Shown here: positions 7,991 to 17,299 of the stretch, piece after piece
Numbering within the stretch: position 1 is the first letter of the stretch
Layout of the letters: each line of letters begins with the position of its first letter
Source: JBBQXK01 sp038251625
GTDB lineage: Bacteria; Pseudomonadota; Alphaproteobacteria; Rhodobacterales; Rhodobacteraceae
Length of the DNA stretch: 64,000 nucleotides
Assembly: GCA_038251625.1 (NCBI GenBank)
Contig: JBBSBE010000001.1
Location: forward strand, 36,019-100,018
Direction of reading: 5' to 3'
The notes under the pieces: generated by a model
What the model saw: the letters and a program-made list of their open reading frames with translations, nothing else
Told to the model about the DNA's origin: nothing
Databases searched by the model: none
Made by a program: the position numbers and the translations under genes

Positions 7991-9340
7991 TCAGAGAAGC
8001 GCGCGTATCGCCGGCGCGTGCAGCCAGAGCGCCAGAACGATGGCCAATGCCGCGAAGGCGGACCAGATCGCATCGTGCCGCGCGTCCCACACGCCGAACT
8101 TGCGCGCCAGAAGCACGATCAATCCATGCAGCCCGGCCAGCGCCAGCCCCTGCCCCACAAGCGCACCGACCAGACCGCCCATCTCGGCGCCAATCAGAAA
8201 GGCAGAGGTCTGAACCACGGCCTTAGCCAGCAGCAAAAGGAAAAACCGCCGCGAATCCCCTGCGGCCAATGCGGCCTGATCGTAGGTCATCCCCAGAACG
8301 GCGGGCATTTGCACGCAGGCCACCATCACAAGGATCGGCCCCGCCGCCGCATAGCGCGCATCGTAGAGGAACGCGATCAGCGCGTCCCCACCCACGGCCA
8401 ACAATGCGAGCAGTAGCAGCAGAACGCCCGTCATTCCCATCCGCAGCCGCCGGACGCGTGGCGCGTTCGCCGCCTTGGCCCCCGGCGGATCATCGCGGTA
8501 AAGCGGGATCATCACCCGCATCGTCACCGCCCCGCCCAGAAGCCACGGGAACGACGCAAGGAAGTAACCGATATTGTAGACCCCCAATTGATCGAGCGTA
8601 AGGTAAGCGCCCAGGATCAGCCGGTCGCCTTGCGCCAGAAGAAAGCCGCACACGGTTGAAAGCAGGATCCACTTGCCGAAATGAACCAGTTCCTTTCCGG
8701 CGCCCGGATCCCAGCGAAAGCGGTTTGCGGGGCCGGGCAGACAGGCCATCATCAGCGCAAGCTTGGCCAGCGCCCCCAAAACCGACCCTGCAACAAGCGC
8801 CCAGACCGATCCGAACACCCAAGCCAGCACCACCATCGCGGCAATGCCGATAGCCTGGCTTGCAAGGTCGAGCAGCGTGACCCGGCCCAGCAGAAGATGG
8901 CGATTGGCGGTGTCGATCCGCGTCGGGTTGAACCCCGCAATCAGCAGCGCCACGGCGGCAGCGGGCAAGAGGCCCCGCAGATCGGGCGCCGCGTAAAAGT
9001 CCGCAATCGGCAAGGCCAGCGCGCTTGCAAGCGCCCAGAGGACTGCACCGCGCGCTACGGCGAGCGTCCAGGCCGTATTCAGGAAATCCGGGTCATCCCC
9101 GCGCGGGCTGCGCGAGATGGCAGGGCCAAGTCCCACGTCGGAAAACATCTGCAGCCCGACAAGCACCACCGACACAAGGGCCATCAGACCGAACGCCTCG
9201 GGGAACAAAAGCCGCGCGAGTATCAGGTTCGAGGCAAGCCGTAGCCCCTGCGACAGCGCATAGCCACCTGCCGTGATCGCCGAACCACGCAGCGCGCGGG
9301 CGAAAAGCGGCGACGGCGCCAGACGCCCGGTGTTCGACAT
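7991..9340 (-). CDS. Wzx-type polysaccharide flippase (MATE/MOP superfamily)
   Basis: 449 residues, almost wholly hydrophobic, with about 12 or more spans. The start ITAGGYALSQGLRLASNLILARLLFPEAFGLMALV is characteristic of oligosaccharide flippases of the polysaccharide synthase family (only the pattern LARLLFPEAFGLMAL is used as diagnostic here), followed by DVGLGPAISRS. These proteins move undecaprenyl-diphosphate-linked repeat units from the cytoplasmic to the periplasmic leaflet. Together with the ExoY-like, ligase/polymerase-like and Wzc-like genes nearby it completes the inner-membrane part of a Wzx/Wzy-type pathway. It is divergent from the GT4 gene, with about 115 bp between starts. 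Confidence 0.9.
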   Translation of the reverse strand: MSNTGRLAPSPLFARALRGSAITAGGYALSQGLRLASNLILARLLFPEAFGLMALVSVVLVGLQMFSDVGLGPAISRSPRGDDPDFLNTAWTLAVARGAVLWALASALALPIADFYAAPDLRGLLPAAAVALLIAGFNPTRIDTANRHLLLGRVTLLDLASQAIGIAAMVVLAWVFGSVWALVAGSVLGALAKLALMMACLPGPANRFRWDPGAGKELVHFGKWILLSTVCGFLLAQGDRLILGAYLTLDQLGVYNIGYFLASFPWLLGGAVTMRVMIPLYRDDPPGAKAANAPRVRRLRMGMTGVLLLLLALLAVGGDALIAFLYDARYAAAGPILVMVACVQMPAVLGMTYDQAALAAGDSRRFFLLLLAKAVVQTSAFLIGAEMGGLVGALVGQGLALAGLHGLIVLLARKFGVWDARHDAIWSAFAALAIVLALWLHAPAIRALL

Positions 9341-9456
9341 CGCGCCCTCCTGATCGGCGCCGCGACCCTATGGGCGCGGGCTGGGGCGGTCAATCGCGGC
9401 CATTGCATCGGCGGGCGGCGCAAAGGATGCTTGCCCCGCAGAAAAAGGATGCCGCT

Positions 9457-10674
9457 GTGACGCTTGGCTATCTGGTCAACACCTATCCCCGTGCCTCGCA
9501 CACCTTCATCCGGCGCGAGATTGCGGCAATCGAGGCGGCGGGGATGCCGGTGCATCGCTTTGCCATGCGGTCGGACCGGGCGGCTCTGGTGGAAGCGGCC
9601 GACTGCGCGGAAGATGCGCGCACCGAACATGTGCTGGAGGCTGGGGCGGCTGCGTTGGTCCGCGCGGGGCTGTGGGCAGCGGCGCGCCCGGGCGCGCTTG
9701 CGCGTGCCTTCGCTTTGGCGCTGCGGATGGGGGCTGCGGGGGCTGGGGGTGGGTCGGGCACCGGCGGGCGGTTGCGGCACATGATCTATCTGGTCGAGGC
9801 CGCCTATATCGCTCGGCGGGCGCACCTGTTGGGGATCACCCATATCCACGCGCATTTCGGCACGAACTCGGCCAGCGTCGCGCTTCTGGCGTCGGCGCTT
9901 GGTGGCCCCGGCTACAGCTTCACCGCGCATGGGCCGGAGGAATTCGACGCCCCCGCCGCGCTGTCCTTGGGGCTGAAATGCGCAAAGGCGCGGTTCGTCA
10001 TCGCGATCTCCAGCTTCGGGCGCAGCCAGCTTTGCCGCTGGGCGCCGGTTGAGGCGTGGCCGCGCATCAGGGTCGTGCATTGCGGCATCGACCCGGCGGC
10101 GTTTCCTTCACCCACCCCGCTGCCGCAAGGTGGGCCGCATCTGGTGGCCATCGGGCGGCTGGCCGAACAAAAGGGCTTTGGCCTGCTGATGGAGGCGATG
10201 GCGCTGGCCGCACCGCACCTGCCGGGCCTGCGGCTGACGCTGGTCGGCGATGGCCCGATGCGGGCGGCGCTGGAAGTGCAGGCAAAGCGGGCCGCGCCGG
10301 GACAGATCACCTTTGTCGGCTGGCAGGATGAGGCGGGCGTACGCGCGGCGCTGGCGGGGGCTCAGGCGCTGGTGCTGCCATCCTTTGCCGAAGGGTTGCC
10401 GGTGGTGGTGATGGAGGCAATGGCGGCGGGGCGCCCGGTGATCGCGACGGCCATCGCAGGTGTGCCGGAACTGGTGCTGCCGGGGATCACCGGCTGGCTG
10501 GTGCCTGCGGGCGATGCGGGCGCCTTTGCCGCCGCCATCGCAGACTTGGCCGCCACTGCGCCCGAACCTTTGGCCGCGATGGGCATCGCGGGTCGTGCCC
10601 GGGTGATGGAGCGGCATGACATCCACTGCGAAGCCGCAAAACTGGTGGCGCTTTTGCGCGCTGCCGGAGCCTAG
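9457..10674 (+). CDS. Family 4 glycosyltransferase
   Basis: About 405 residues with the GT-B fold of GT4 retaining transferases. N-domain: LGYLVNTYPRASHTFIRREI, then the HIHAHFGTNSASVALLA strand. C-domain: VAIGRLAEQKGFGLLMEAM, LTLVGDGPMRAALE, LPSFAEGLPVVVMEAMAAG (E-x7-E nucleotide-sugar motif) and GVPELV. The preferred start is GTG 9457, 7 nt after GAAAAAGGA. ATG 9427 is in frame but would place a weak, poorly spaced site in front of it. Its stop overlaps the stop of the convergent GT2 gene by 3-4 bp. It probably adds an internal sugar of the repeat unit; the donor is unknown. Confidence 0.9.
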   Translation: MTLGYLVNTYPRASHTFIRREIAAIEAAGMPVHRFAMRSDRAALVEAADCAEDARTEHVLEAGAAALVRAGLWAAARPGALARAFALALRMGAAGAGGGSGTGGRLRHMIYLVEAAYIARRAHLLGITHIHAHFGTNSASVALLASALGGPGYSFTAHGPEEFDAPAALSLGLKCAKARFVIAISSFGRSQLCRWAPVEAWPRIRVVHCGIDPAAFPSPTPLPQGGPHLVAIGRLAEQKGFGLLMEAMALAAPHLPGLRLTLVGDGPMRAALEVQAKRAAPGQITFVGWQDEAGVRAALAGAQALVLPSFAEGLPVVVMEAMAAGRPVIATAIAGVPELVLPGITGWLVPAGDAGAFAAAIADLAATAPEPLAAMGIAGRARVMERHDIHCEAAKLVALLRAAGA

Positions 10675-11504
10675 CGCCCCCGGACCCATCCCCGGCGCCC
10701 GGGGAGAAGGCGCACAGCCAACGTGACCAAAGCATAGACCCCGAAGCCAGCGGGGTCTTTCACCGCCAGTTGCGCCAGACGCCAGCGCCCCACGCGCGGC
10801 TTGGCTTCGCGCGTCATCAACGATGGGTGCAGCGCGGCAATCTCTGCCACCCCGCTATCCTGCCTGCGCCGCACGCGGACAAGGGCTGCAAACCCCTCGA
10901 CCATTGGCCAATCGTAGGTGCCGGGACATTCCAGCCGCTCGCCCGGTTCGAATTGCAACCGCACGAAGGTATCGTCCGAAATGATCCCCGGAAACGCGCC
11001 CCATCGCGCCCGACCGGCCGCGTTCACAGCGAAAAGGCCAAAGCCGGGCGCGGGCGTCGCATAGAACGGCAACCGCATCCAGAACCGGGCATAGGCCCGC
11101 GTGATCCCGCTTGCCGCGCGGGGCAGCATGGGGCGGCCCGTTGCATAGAGGGGCGCAAGCGGCTGCAGCGACAAGGCCAACTGCGCCATCAGGGGCGGGC
11201 TGACGCGCACATCGGCATCAAGGTAGGCGCGTATCTCGCCCCGCGCCTCAGCCTCCCCGCGGTTCAGCGCACCGGGTTTGCTGCCGACGGCCAGTTCGAT
11301 GACCGAAAGCTGCCAACCTTGTGCCTTTGCTTCTGCCGCCATGGCGCGCGCGCGGTCGGCGGTGTCGTCGTGGCAGCCATTGGCCACAACGATGGCCTCG
11401 GCCCCGCCCGGAACCGGATCGGATGCAAAAAGGGCGGCAAGGCAGCGGCCGATCCAACCCGCCTCATTCGAGGCGGGGATGATCACGCTCAGCATCCCGC
11501 GCAT
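10671..11504 (-). CDS. Family 2 glycosyltransferase
   Basis: 277 residues, GT-A fold. LSVIIPASNEAGWIGRCLAAL is followed by VVANGCHDDTAD, SKPGALNRG and YLDADVRVS, where DAD is the DxD site. The C-terminus carries a short hydrophobic stretch (GFGVYALVTLAVRLLPG) compatible with membrane attachment. It overlaps the 3' end of the upstream 822-residue SGNH/hydrolase gene by 16 bp, so translation is probably coupled; ATG at 11495 would shorten the overlap to 7 bp. It is convergent with the GT4 gene. Confidence 0.85.
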   Translation of the reverse strand: MRGMLSVIIPASNEAGWIGRCLAALFASDPVPGGAEAIVVANGCHDDTADRARAMAAEAKAQGWQLSVIELAVGSKPGALNRGEAEARGEIRAYLDADVRVSPPLMAQLALSLQPLAPLYATGRPMLPRAASGITRAYARFWMRLPFYATPAPGFGLFAVNAAGRARWGAFPGIISDDTFVRLQFEPGERLECPGTYDWPMVEGFAALVRVRRRQDSGVAEIAALHPSLMTREAKPRVGRWRLAQLAVKDPAGFGVYALVTLAVRLLPGRRGWVRGR

Positions 11505-13957
11505 CCCCTGGCAAGGCTTTGCCAGCGCGGATTATCATCGCCCAAGTGCCGCAGGGCGCCCCAACTGCCCCATTTCGTGGGGGTACCGACGTCGACGAAC
11601 GCGTTGAAGGGCGCATCGGTCATTCCGGCCCAATCGGCCAGCAGACGGTCGTAGAGGGCGCCCATCGCAGGCGCATAGTTCAGGTGGGTGAAGAAGGCCG
11701 TCAGCTCGGGATCGTCGGCGACCGGGCCGATGCCCACCACATGCGTGCCGCCCTCGTACATCACAAGGCGCAGCCCCGCCGTTTGTGCCGCCGCCTTGTG
11801 ATGGGGCCAGATCGCGCCCGAAAGTGCGATAAGCGTATCCTGTGGCGTGCCTGTCACGCTGCCATCGGCCAGTTCGCGGGCCGCAAGCGCCACGGCATCA
11901 TCAAAACGGTGCGCACCAAGGAAAGCCGCCCGTGCGGCGCCCGTTAGCCCCGCTGAATCGGCACGTGCCTCTGCGGCAACCAGAGAGGCCGCCAGCCAAG
12001 CTTTGACCAGCGGCGCCTTTTCGGGCGTGCCAAGGCTTGCCGCGAAATAGCCGGTCACGGCATAGGCATCGAATGACAGACGCGGCGCGGGGCGCCCCTC
12101 TGCCAGCACCAGCGGGGCATTCAGGATCTGGTCTTCCAGCCCCAGCCACCCCGTCTGGGTCGAAATCACGCGGGTCAACCGGGTGGGTGCGTCGGCACCA
12201 TAGACAGCAGCCCAGATATCCGCCACTTCGGCGGCGCGCAGGGCATAGGCCTGCACCCAGGCATCCTTCGCACCCCAACGTGTCTGCGCCGCCGCATCGG
12301 CCCAGCGCGCCTGACCGAACTGCCAGTTCCAGACCTCGTTGGAAAATTCCACGCTGGCACGCAGGCCGGGTGCCAACCCATCATGCGACACCATTGCGAG
12401 ATCGCGCACCAGCGCATCTTCGGCCAGATGGGGGATCGTGAACCAGGGATCGGCACCAAGGCGGTTTGCCAGCGCCACCATCACCTCCATCGGTGCGCCG
12501 TGCAGGGCATAGGTGAAATCGCCGGGCAGGGGGCGGTCGACGGCGCGGGCGAGCGTGGCATTGTTGGTGGCCATCCAATCCATGAAGCGCACGCCCCGCA
12601 CACCCTGCAACCGCGCCAGCCAATCGGGGTTGAACACCTGGCCCGCTGCCAACGCAGCCGCGCGATCCGCGCGCACCAGAACAAGATCGCGGATCGGATC
12701 GGCGGAATCGAGCGCTGTCAGCGTCACGATCACCGATCCCGGTCCGGGGATGTAGTCGAACGTGATGCGCCCCGGGGCCTGATCCTGCCGCGCCGCGCGG
12801 CCCTCAAGGCGCAGATCGCCCTTGCCCGTCCATGTCAGCACGTAGCGCCCCGCAACGCCGCCCGCACTGGTTGGCAGATCGGTCAGCACAAGGGTGGAAA
12901 GGCCCGCGGCCCCCGCAGGAATGGACTGCGGCCAACCGTGGGCATCCACGTGGCCCGCCACCTGAAGGTCGGCAAATTCCCATCCGCCCCACTGACCGGG
13001 CTTGTGGCCGATCCAGGGCCGGGCAGTCTTCATCACGTTCAGAAAGGGTTGTTGCGCCGACCAGTCGGCAATGCCCGCAAGGCCAAGGGATAGGTTGCGA
13101 TTGGTGATGGCGGTCAGCGCAGGGCGAGTTGGGGCAACGGGCGCGGCGATCATATCCGTGGCAGGCTGCGCCTCGACCGCCTGTCGGGCCAAGCGTTGCA
13201 GGACCGCCGCCATCTCGGGCGATACAATGGATGTGCGATCGCGCCATAGCCGCCCGAGCCTTGGCGGCAGCCCCTCGGGCGTCTTGCCGGTGATCGCGGC
13301 CATCTGCACCAGCGCCACGAAGTAAAGGCCCCGTCCATTGAGGTGAATATCGTCGTCGAAGAAATCGGCAATGCCGCTTGCACCCGGCACCTCGCCCCGC
13401 GCGACGGCATCGGCCAGAAGCCCCATCGCCTGACCCGCCGGGATCAGCCGGGCGGGCGGCGCATCCTGGGGCCGCAAGGCATTGGCGGCGGCGACCAGCG
13501 ATTGCCAGCGTGGCAGGTCGTCCGCCAGCCGTTCGCGCCACGGCAGGCGCGCGCCCGGATCGTCGGGTATCAGGGAGCCGGGGCCGCTCTGCAGGCTCGC
13601 CCATGTTTCATAAAGGAACACTTCTGTCGCGGGGTTCGCGCCCCAGGCTGCGCCAGCCCAATCGGCCACCGCCCCTGCGCTGTCGTTCCATTCGATCTGC
13701 GCCGCCAGCGGCTGCGCCTCTGTCAGGATCAACACATCGGTCTGGCCCAGCGCAAGCTCTGCACGTGCGTTCACGCCTTCGGCCTCGGCGCCATGATCCC
13801 AGTTCCATTGCAGTGGCGCGCCGTTGATGACCTGCGCCGCGACCGTGCCGGCCACCCCTGCTGCGGCCATCGCCGCCTCGGTCATGCCCGGCAGGTCGGG
13901 GCCGACAAGGCTGTGGCCGACCATCAGCACCTTTGCCATCAGCGTCAGGTAGGACAT
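11489..13957 (-). CDS. Two-domain SGNH hydrolase / probable clan GH-A glycoside hydrolase
   Basis: 822 residues. The N-terminal third (about 1-260) is SGNH-like: nucleophile block VGHSLVG with Ser16, and a late DDIHLNGRG block (D-x-x-H). From about residue 300 there is a second, long domain. VEFSNEVWNWQFGQ carries Glu541, in the Asn-Glu setting of a beta-4 acid/base, and MYEGGTHVVG carries Glu735, as a beta-7 nucleophile would. Together these suggest a TIM-barrel hydrolase. No signal peptide is evident in the predicted start region. The N-domain resembles the whole of the next upstream gene product, so the two are paralogous. A role in trimming or deacylating the locus polysaccharide is inferred. 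Start ATG 13957 follows GGGGAGG at 3 nt. Confidence 0.7.
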   Translation of the reverse strand: MSYLTLMAKVLMVGHSLVGPDLPGMTEAAMAAAGVAGTVAAQVINGAPLQWNWDHGAEAEGVNARAELALGQTDVLILTEAQPLAAQIEWNDSAGAVADWAGAAWGANPATEVFLYETWASLQSGPGSLIPDDPGARLPWRERLADDLPRWQSLVAAANALRPQDAPPARLIPAGQAMGLLADAVARGEVPGASGIADFFDDDIHLNGRGLYFVALVQMAAITGKTPEGLPPRLGRLWRDRTSIVSPEMAAVLQRLARQAVEAQPATDMIAAPVAPTRPALTAITNRNLSLGLAGIADWSAQQPFLNVMKTARPWIGHKPGQWGGWEFADLQVAGHVDAHGWPQSIPAGAAGLSTLVLTDLPTSAGGVAGRYVLTWTGKGDLRLEGRAARQDQAPGRITFDYIPGPGSVIVTLTALDSADPIRDLVLVRADRAAALAAGQVFNPDWLARLQGVRGVRFMDWMATNNATLARAVDRPLPGDFTYALHGAPMEVMVALANRLGADPWFTIPHLAEDALVRDLAMVSHDGLAPGLRASVEFSNEVWNWQFGQARWADAAAQTRWGAKDAWVQAYALRAAEVADIWAAVYGADAPTRLTRVISTQTGWLGLEDQILNAPLVLAEGRPAPRLSFDAYAVTGYFAASLGTPEKAPLVKAWLAASLVAAEARADSAGLTGAARAAFLGAHRFDDAVALAARELADGSVTGTPQDTLIALSGAIWPHHKAAAQTAGLRLVMYEGGTHVVGIGPVADDPELTAFFTHLNYAPAMGALYDRLLADWAGMTDAPFNAFVDVGTPTKWGSWGALRHLGDDNPRWQSLARGCAGC

Positions 13958-13975
13958 CAGCCTCCCCTTCGGGGC

Positions 13976-14947
13976 TCAGGCCCCGGCGACGGGGGCAATT
14001 CCGCTGGCAGGATACGTGCTTACGGCCTGCCAGACCAGCCGCTGCACCGCCGAAAGGGAGGCTTCTGGCAGCCGCGTCGCGGCGCTGCCGTCTGCCCGGC
14101 GCAAGGCGGCGGGCAACCCTTCGGGCGAGCGGTGGTAGAGTGCTGCGAAATGCGCATAAGCCACCACAGCGGCGCCCAGATCGCCAAGGTGGATCGGGTC
14201 TGCGGTGCCCTCGGGCGTCAGGGCGAAGAGGTCATGCCGCGCGTGGATGCCCGGCAATTGCCCCGCCTCGGCGGCGCGCACCACGGCGGCCAGCGCCTGC
14301 CCCGCCGGGATCACATGGATCGTGCCAACCCCCGCTTCGGCCATCGCGGGACGCAGCAGATCGTCCTCCCAATGGCGGGGAAGATCGCGCGCGATCCGGG
14401 TCAACCAGCCTTCGGGATCGTCCTGTCTGTGCCAGGTTTCATAAAGGTACACGCGCACATCCGGGTTGCCCGCATGCGCCGCCCGCGCCCATTGCGCCAG
14501 ATAATGCGCGCTGTCGTGCCAGCGGATCGCATCGCGCAGGTCCACCATCTCGGTCAGCACCACCGCGTCATAGGCGCCAGAGGCCAACGCCCCAAAGGCG
14601 TCGCGGTGGGCGGGATGGGCGTTTTCGACCGCAAAGCCGGGCACCGGCGCGTCCGGTTCCCAGTGCTGGCGAAGCGACGCGCCCCAGCCAAGCTGACTGG
14701 CATGATGATGCGCCGGATATCCCGCTGCCGCAGCCAGTTGCGCCAGCATCGCGGGCATGTCGCGGCCCACAAGACTGTGGCCGAGGTGGTAGACGGAAAG
14801 CGCCCGTTCCGGCGCAGGCAAAGGCGTCGCATATCGCGCCGCGAATGCGTCGGCGCCAAGCCTTTGCCGGGGCCGCAGCGACCATCCCCCAGCGGCAAGC
14901 GCGCCCAGACCCGCGATGCCCAGCACCCCACGACGCCGCCACGCCAT
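13976..14947 (-). CDS. Exported SGNH/GDSL-type hydrolase
   Basis: 323 residues. The N-terminus MAWRRRGVLGIAGLGALAAGG is a signal peptide, possibly Tat because of the triple Arg. The GHSLVGRDMPAML block carries nucleophile Ser58, VLTEMVDLRDAIRWHDS and VYLYETWH follow, and ADPIHLGDLGA near the end supplies the Asp-x-x-His pair. SGNH enzymes commonly deacylate polysaccharides in the periplasm or outside the cell. Start ATG 14947 is preceded by CAGGGGGAAGCGT, a strong ribosome site; longer readings through the divergent promoter region are not credible. It lies 18 bp upstream of the related two-domain gene in the same operon. Confidence 0.8.
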   Translation of the reverse strand: MAWRRRGVLGIAGLGALAAGGWSLRPRQRLGADAFAARYATPLPAPERALSVYHLGHSLVGRDMPAMLAQLAAAAGYPAHHHASQLGWGASLRQHWEPDAPVPGFAVENAHPAHRDAFGALASGAYDAVVLTEMVDLRDAIRWHDSAHYLAQWARAAHAGNPDVRVYLYETWHRQDDPEGWLTRIARDLPRHWEDDLLRPAMAEAGVGTIHVIPAGQALAAVVRAAEAGQLPGIHARHDLFALTPEGTADPIHLGDLGAAVVAYAHFAALYHRSPEGLPAALRRADGSAATRLPEASLSAVQRLVWQAVSTYPASGIAPVAGA

Positions 14948-15056
14948 ACGCTTCCCCCTGTAAACTGCATTGTAATCTGGTATCCCGAAGCCGCCACGCC
15001 AAGCGGGCGAGCCGGAAAACCACTGTTTCCCCGTGGGGAAATCACAAGGACACGCG

Positions 15057-16106
15057 ATGACGCATTTGTGGCTGCGCGCCGAGCAGCGCGCGAACGAGGA
15101 ACGGGTGGGCCTGATGCCCGATGGCGCAGCCGCGCTGATCGCGGCGGGCTTGCAGGTGACGGTGGAGGAAAGCCCGGTGCGTGCCGTACCGCTGGCCGGG
15201 TACCGAAACGCCGGTTGCGCCATCGCGCCAGCGGGCAGTTGGCCCGATGCCCCGCACGATGCGATCATCTTCGGCCTGAAGGAGCTGCCCGAGGATGGCA
15301 CGCCCCTGCCGCACCGCCACATCATGTTCGGCCATGCCTTCAAGGGCCAGCCCGCGGGGCAGGTGCTTTTGCGCCGTTTCATGGCCGGGGGCGGGGCGCT
15401 TTACGATCTGGAATATCTGGTCGACGATGGCGGGCGCCGGGTGGCGGCTTTCGGCTATTGGGCGGGCTATGCGGGGGCGGCGGTCAGCCTCAAGGCCTAT
15501 GCCGCACAAGCGCGGGGCGGGATCTGCGGCCCGGTCGGCACATATTCCGGGCGCGGGGCGCTGCTGGCAGATCTGCGGGCCGAACTTGCAGGCTTTGGCG
15601 CCCCCCGCGTGATCGTCATCGGGGCCCTTGGGCGCGTCGGCACTGGGGCGGCGGATCTGTGCACGGCGATGGGCCTGCAAGTTACGCGTTGGGATATGGC
15701 CGAGACGGCGCATGGCGGGCCCTACCCCGAAGTGCTGGCGCATGAGATTTTCCTCAATTGCATCCTTGCCCGGCCCGGCTGCCCGGTCTTCGTGCCTGCT
15801 TCGGTGCGGGATGCGCCACGCAACCTGCGGGTGATCGGCGATATCGCCTGCGACCCCACATCCGATTTCTCGCCCGTCAAGGTGTATGACCGCGTGACGG
15901 ACTGGAAGGCCCCCGCGCTGCGCGTGGCCGGGGCACCACCGCTTGACGTGATGGCCATCGACAATCTGCCCTCGCTTCTGCCAGCCGAATCGAGCGAGGA
16001 TTACGCAGGCCAGCTTCTGCCGTCGCTGCTTTCGCTGACCAACCTGAACGCTGGCGTCTGGGGCCGCGCGCGGGCCACCTATGACAGCCAGATCGCCACG
16101 CTTTGA
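15057..16106 (+). CDS. Saccharopine dehydrogenase (L-lysine-forming type, LYS1-like)
   Basis: 349 residues, colinear with yeast Lys1. LRAEQRANEERVGLMPDG is the N-terminal block, FGLKELP contains the conserved catalytic-region Lys, and IMFGHAFKGQ holds the His. Next come LYDLEYLVDDGGRRVAAFGY, the Rossmann motif VIGALGRVGTG, and IDNLPSLLPAESSEDYA. The family interconverts saccharopine and lysine + 2-oxoglutarate with NAD(H) in the cytoplasm. Bacteria with this gene usually use it for lysine degradation or osmolyte balance. Start ATG 15057 follows CAAGGAC. It is 11 bp upstream of a second saccharopine-dehydrogenase-type gene, suggesting a two-gene operon. Confidence 0.9.
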   Translation: MTHLWLRAEQRANEERVGLMPDGAAALIAAGLQVTVEESPVRAVPLAGYRNAGCAIAPAGSWPDAPHDAIIFGLKELPEDGTPLPHRHIMFGHAFKGQPAGQVLLRRFMAGGGALYDLEYLVDDGGRRVAAFGYWAGYAGAAVSLKAYAAQARGGICGPVGTYSGRGALLADLRAELAGFGAPRVIVIGALGRVGTGAADLCTAMGLQVTRWDMAETAHGGPYPEVLAHEIFLNCILARPGCPVFVPASVRDAPRNLRVIGDIACDPTSDFSPVKVYDRVTDWKAPALRVAGAPPLDVMAIDNLPSLLPAESSEDYAGQLLPSLLSLTNLNAGVWGRARATYDSQIATL

Positions 16107-16117
16107 AGGAGGTATCC

Positions 16118-17260
16118 ATGACGATCCACTGGTGCGGCACCGGGCTTTCCGCGATCCCCGGCCTCAGGCGTCTGATCGAGGCGGGCCACCCCGTGGTGGT
16201 GTGGAACCGCACGGTCGAAAAGGCGCGCGCGGAAGTGGGCGACATCGCCAGCGATATCCGCCCCTATTCGCTGAATGCCCTGACGGACGCGCTGGCGCGG
16301 GGGGATGTAGTGGTGTCCATGCTGCCCGCAGACCAGCATGTGGCCATCGCCACCGCCTGCCTGCGGCGCGGGGCGCATTTCGTATCCTCTTCCTACATCG
16401 CGCCCGAGATGCGGGCGCTGGATGAGAAATTTCGCGTGGCGGGCCTTGCCTGCGTCAATGAGGTTGGGCTCGACCCCGGCATCGACCATCTGATGGCGCA
16501 TGACCTGGTCGCCGCCTACCGCGCTTCGGCGGCCTATGACGTTGGCAATGCGCTGTCGTTCACTTCGTACTGCGGGGGCATCCCGAAAGAGCCGAACGCG
16601 TTTCGCTACAAGTTCTCTTGGGCGCCTCTGGGGGTGTTGAAGGCGCTGCGCTCACCATCCCGGTCGATCCGGCATTTCACCGAACTGCGGGTGGCCCGGC
16701 CTTGGGATGCGATCAGCACCTATGACGCACCGCTGCCGGTGCCTGAAACGTTCGAAGTCTATCCCAACCGCGATTCCATTCCGTTCATCGCCGATTATCA
16801 ATTCGACGAAAGCTGGAAGGTGCATGATTTCGTCCGTGGCACGATCCGTCTGAATGGCTGGGCCGACGCGTGGGCGCCGGTCTTCGCCGAGATTGAAGGG
16901 CTGAAAGGCCCCGAGGGCGACGCGCGGCTGGCCGAAATGGCGGCAGATTTCATGAAGAAGAACGCCTACGCCCCGGGCGAGCCGGACCGGGTGGTGCTGT
17001 TCGTCTCGCTGAAGGCAGAGCGTGACGGTGTGCCCGTCTTTCGCCGCACATGGGCGCTGGATGCCTGGGGCGATGCGCGGGGCACCGCGATGGCGCGGCT
17101 GGTATCGGTGCCCGTGGCGCTGGCGGTCGAGGCGGTGCTGTCGCGCGAGATCACGGTCGGCGTTCATGCCGCACCACATGATCCGCGCCTTGTGGCGCGC
17201 TGGCTGGGCGAGGTTGGGCGGCTCGCGCAATATCTGGCGCGGGTGGATCATCTGGGATGA
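16118..17260 (+). CDS. Saccharopine dehydrogenase-family oxidoreductase (glutamate-forming type likely)
   Basis: 380 residues. It has an N-terminal dinucleotide-binding region WCGTGLSAIPGLRRLIEAGH, then VVSMLPADQHVAIATACL and ACVNEVGLDPGIDHLMAHD, a hallmark of saccharopine reductase/LYS9-like enzymes, and FTSYCGGIPKEPNAFRYKFSW for substrate binding. Start ATG 16118 is set by a near-perfect GAAGGAGGT at 16105-16113. The Rossmann glycine pattern is shortened (GTGLSAIP rather than GxGxxG preceded by a full strand). The pair would link lysine and aminoadipate semialdehyde through saccharopine. The second half reaction is inferred from family and adjacency. Confidence 0.82.
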   Translation: MTIHWCGTGLSAIPGLRRLIEAGHPVVVWNRTVEKARAEVGDIASDIRPYSLNALTDALARGDVVVSMLPADQHVAIATACLRRGAHFVSSSYIAPEMRALDEKFRVAGLACVNEVGLDPGIDHLMAHDLVAAYRASAAYDVGNALSFTSYCGGIPKEPNAFRYKFSWAPLGVLKALRSPSRSIRHFTELRVARPWDAISTYDAPLPVPETFEVYPNRDSIPFIADYQFDESWKVHDFVRGTIRLNGWADAWAPVFAEIEGLKGPEGDARLAEMAADFMKKNAYAPGEPDRVVLFVSLKAERDGVPVFRRTWALDAWGDARGTAMARLVSVPVALAVEAVLSREITVGVHAAPHDPRLVARWLGEVGRLAQYLARVDHLG

Positions 17261-17268
17261 TCGCAGGA

Positions 17269-17299
17269 TTTGCCCCCTGTGTCAGGAGCGGGGGGCAAA
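17269..17299. terminator. Hairpin between convergent genes
   Basis: Inverted repeat TTTGCCCCC ... GGGGGCAAA, 9 bp with no mismatch and a 13-nt loop. It straddles the 3' end of the SDR gene (minus) just after the saccharopine gene (plus). AAA/TTT at the stem edges gives a short U tract either way, so it could terminate both transcripts. Confidence 0.55.

Noticed and set aside
13343..15745. 800-codon open frame on the plus strand
   Set aside because: It crosses antisense to both SGNH genes and into the saccharopine gene in the wrong frame; no ribosome site or motif.
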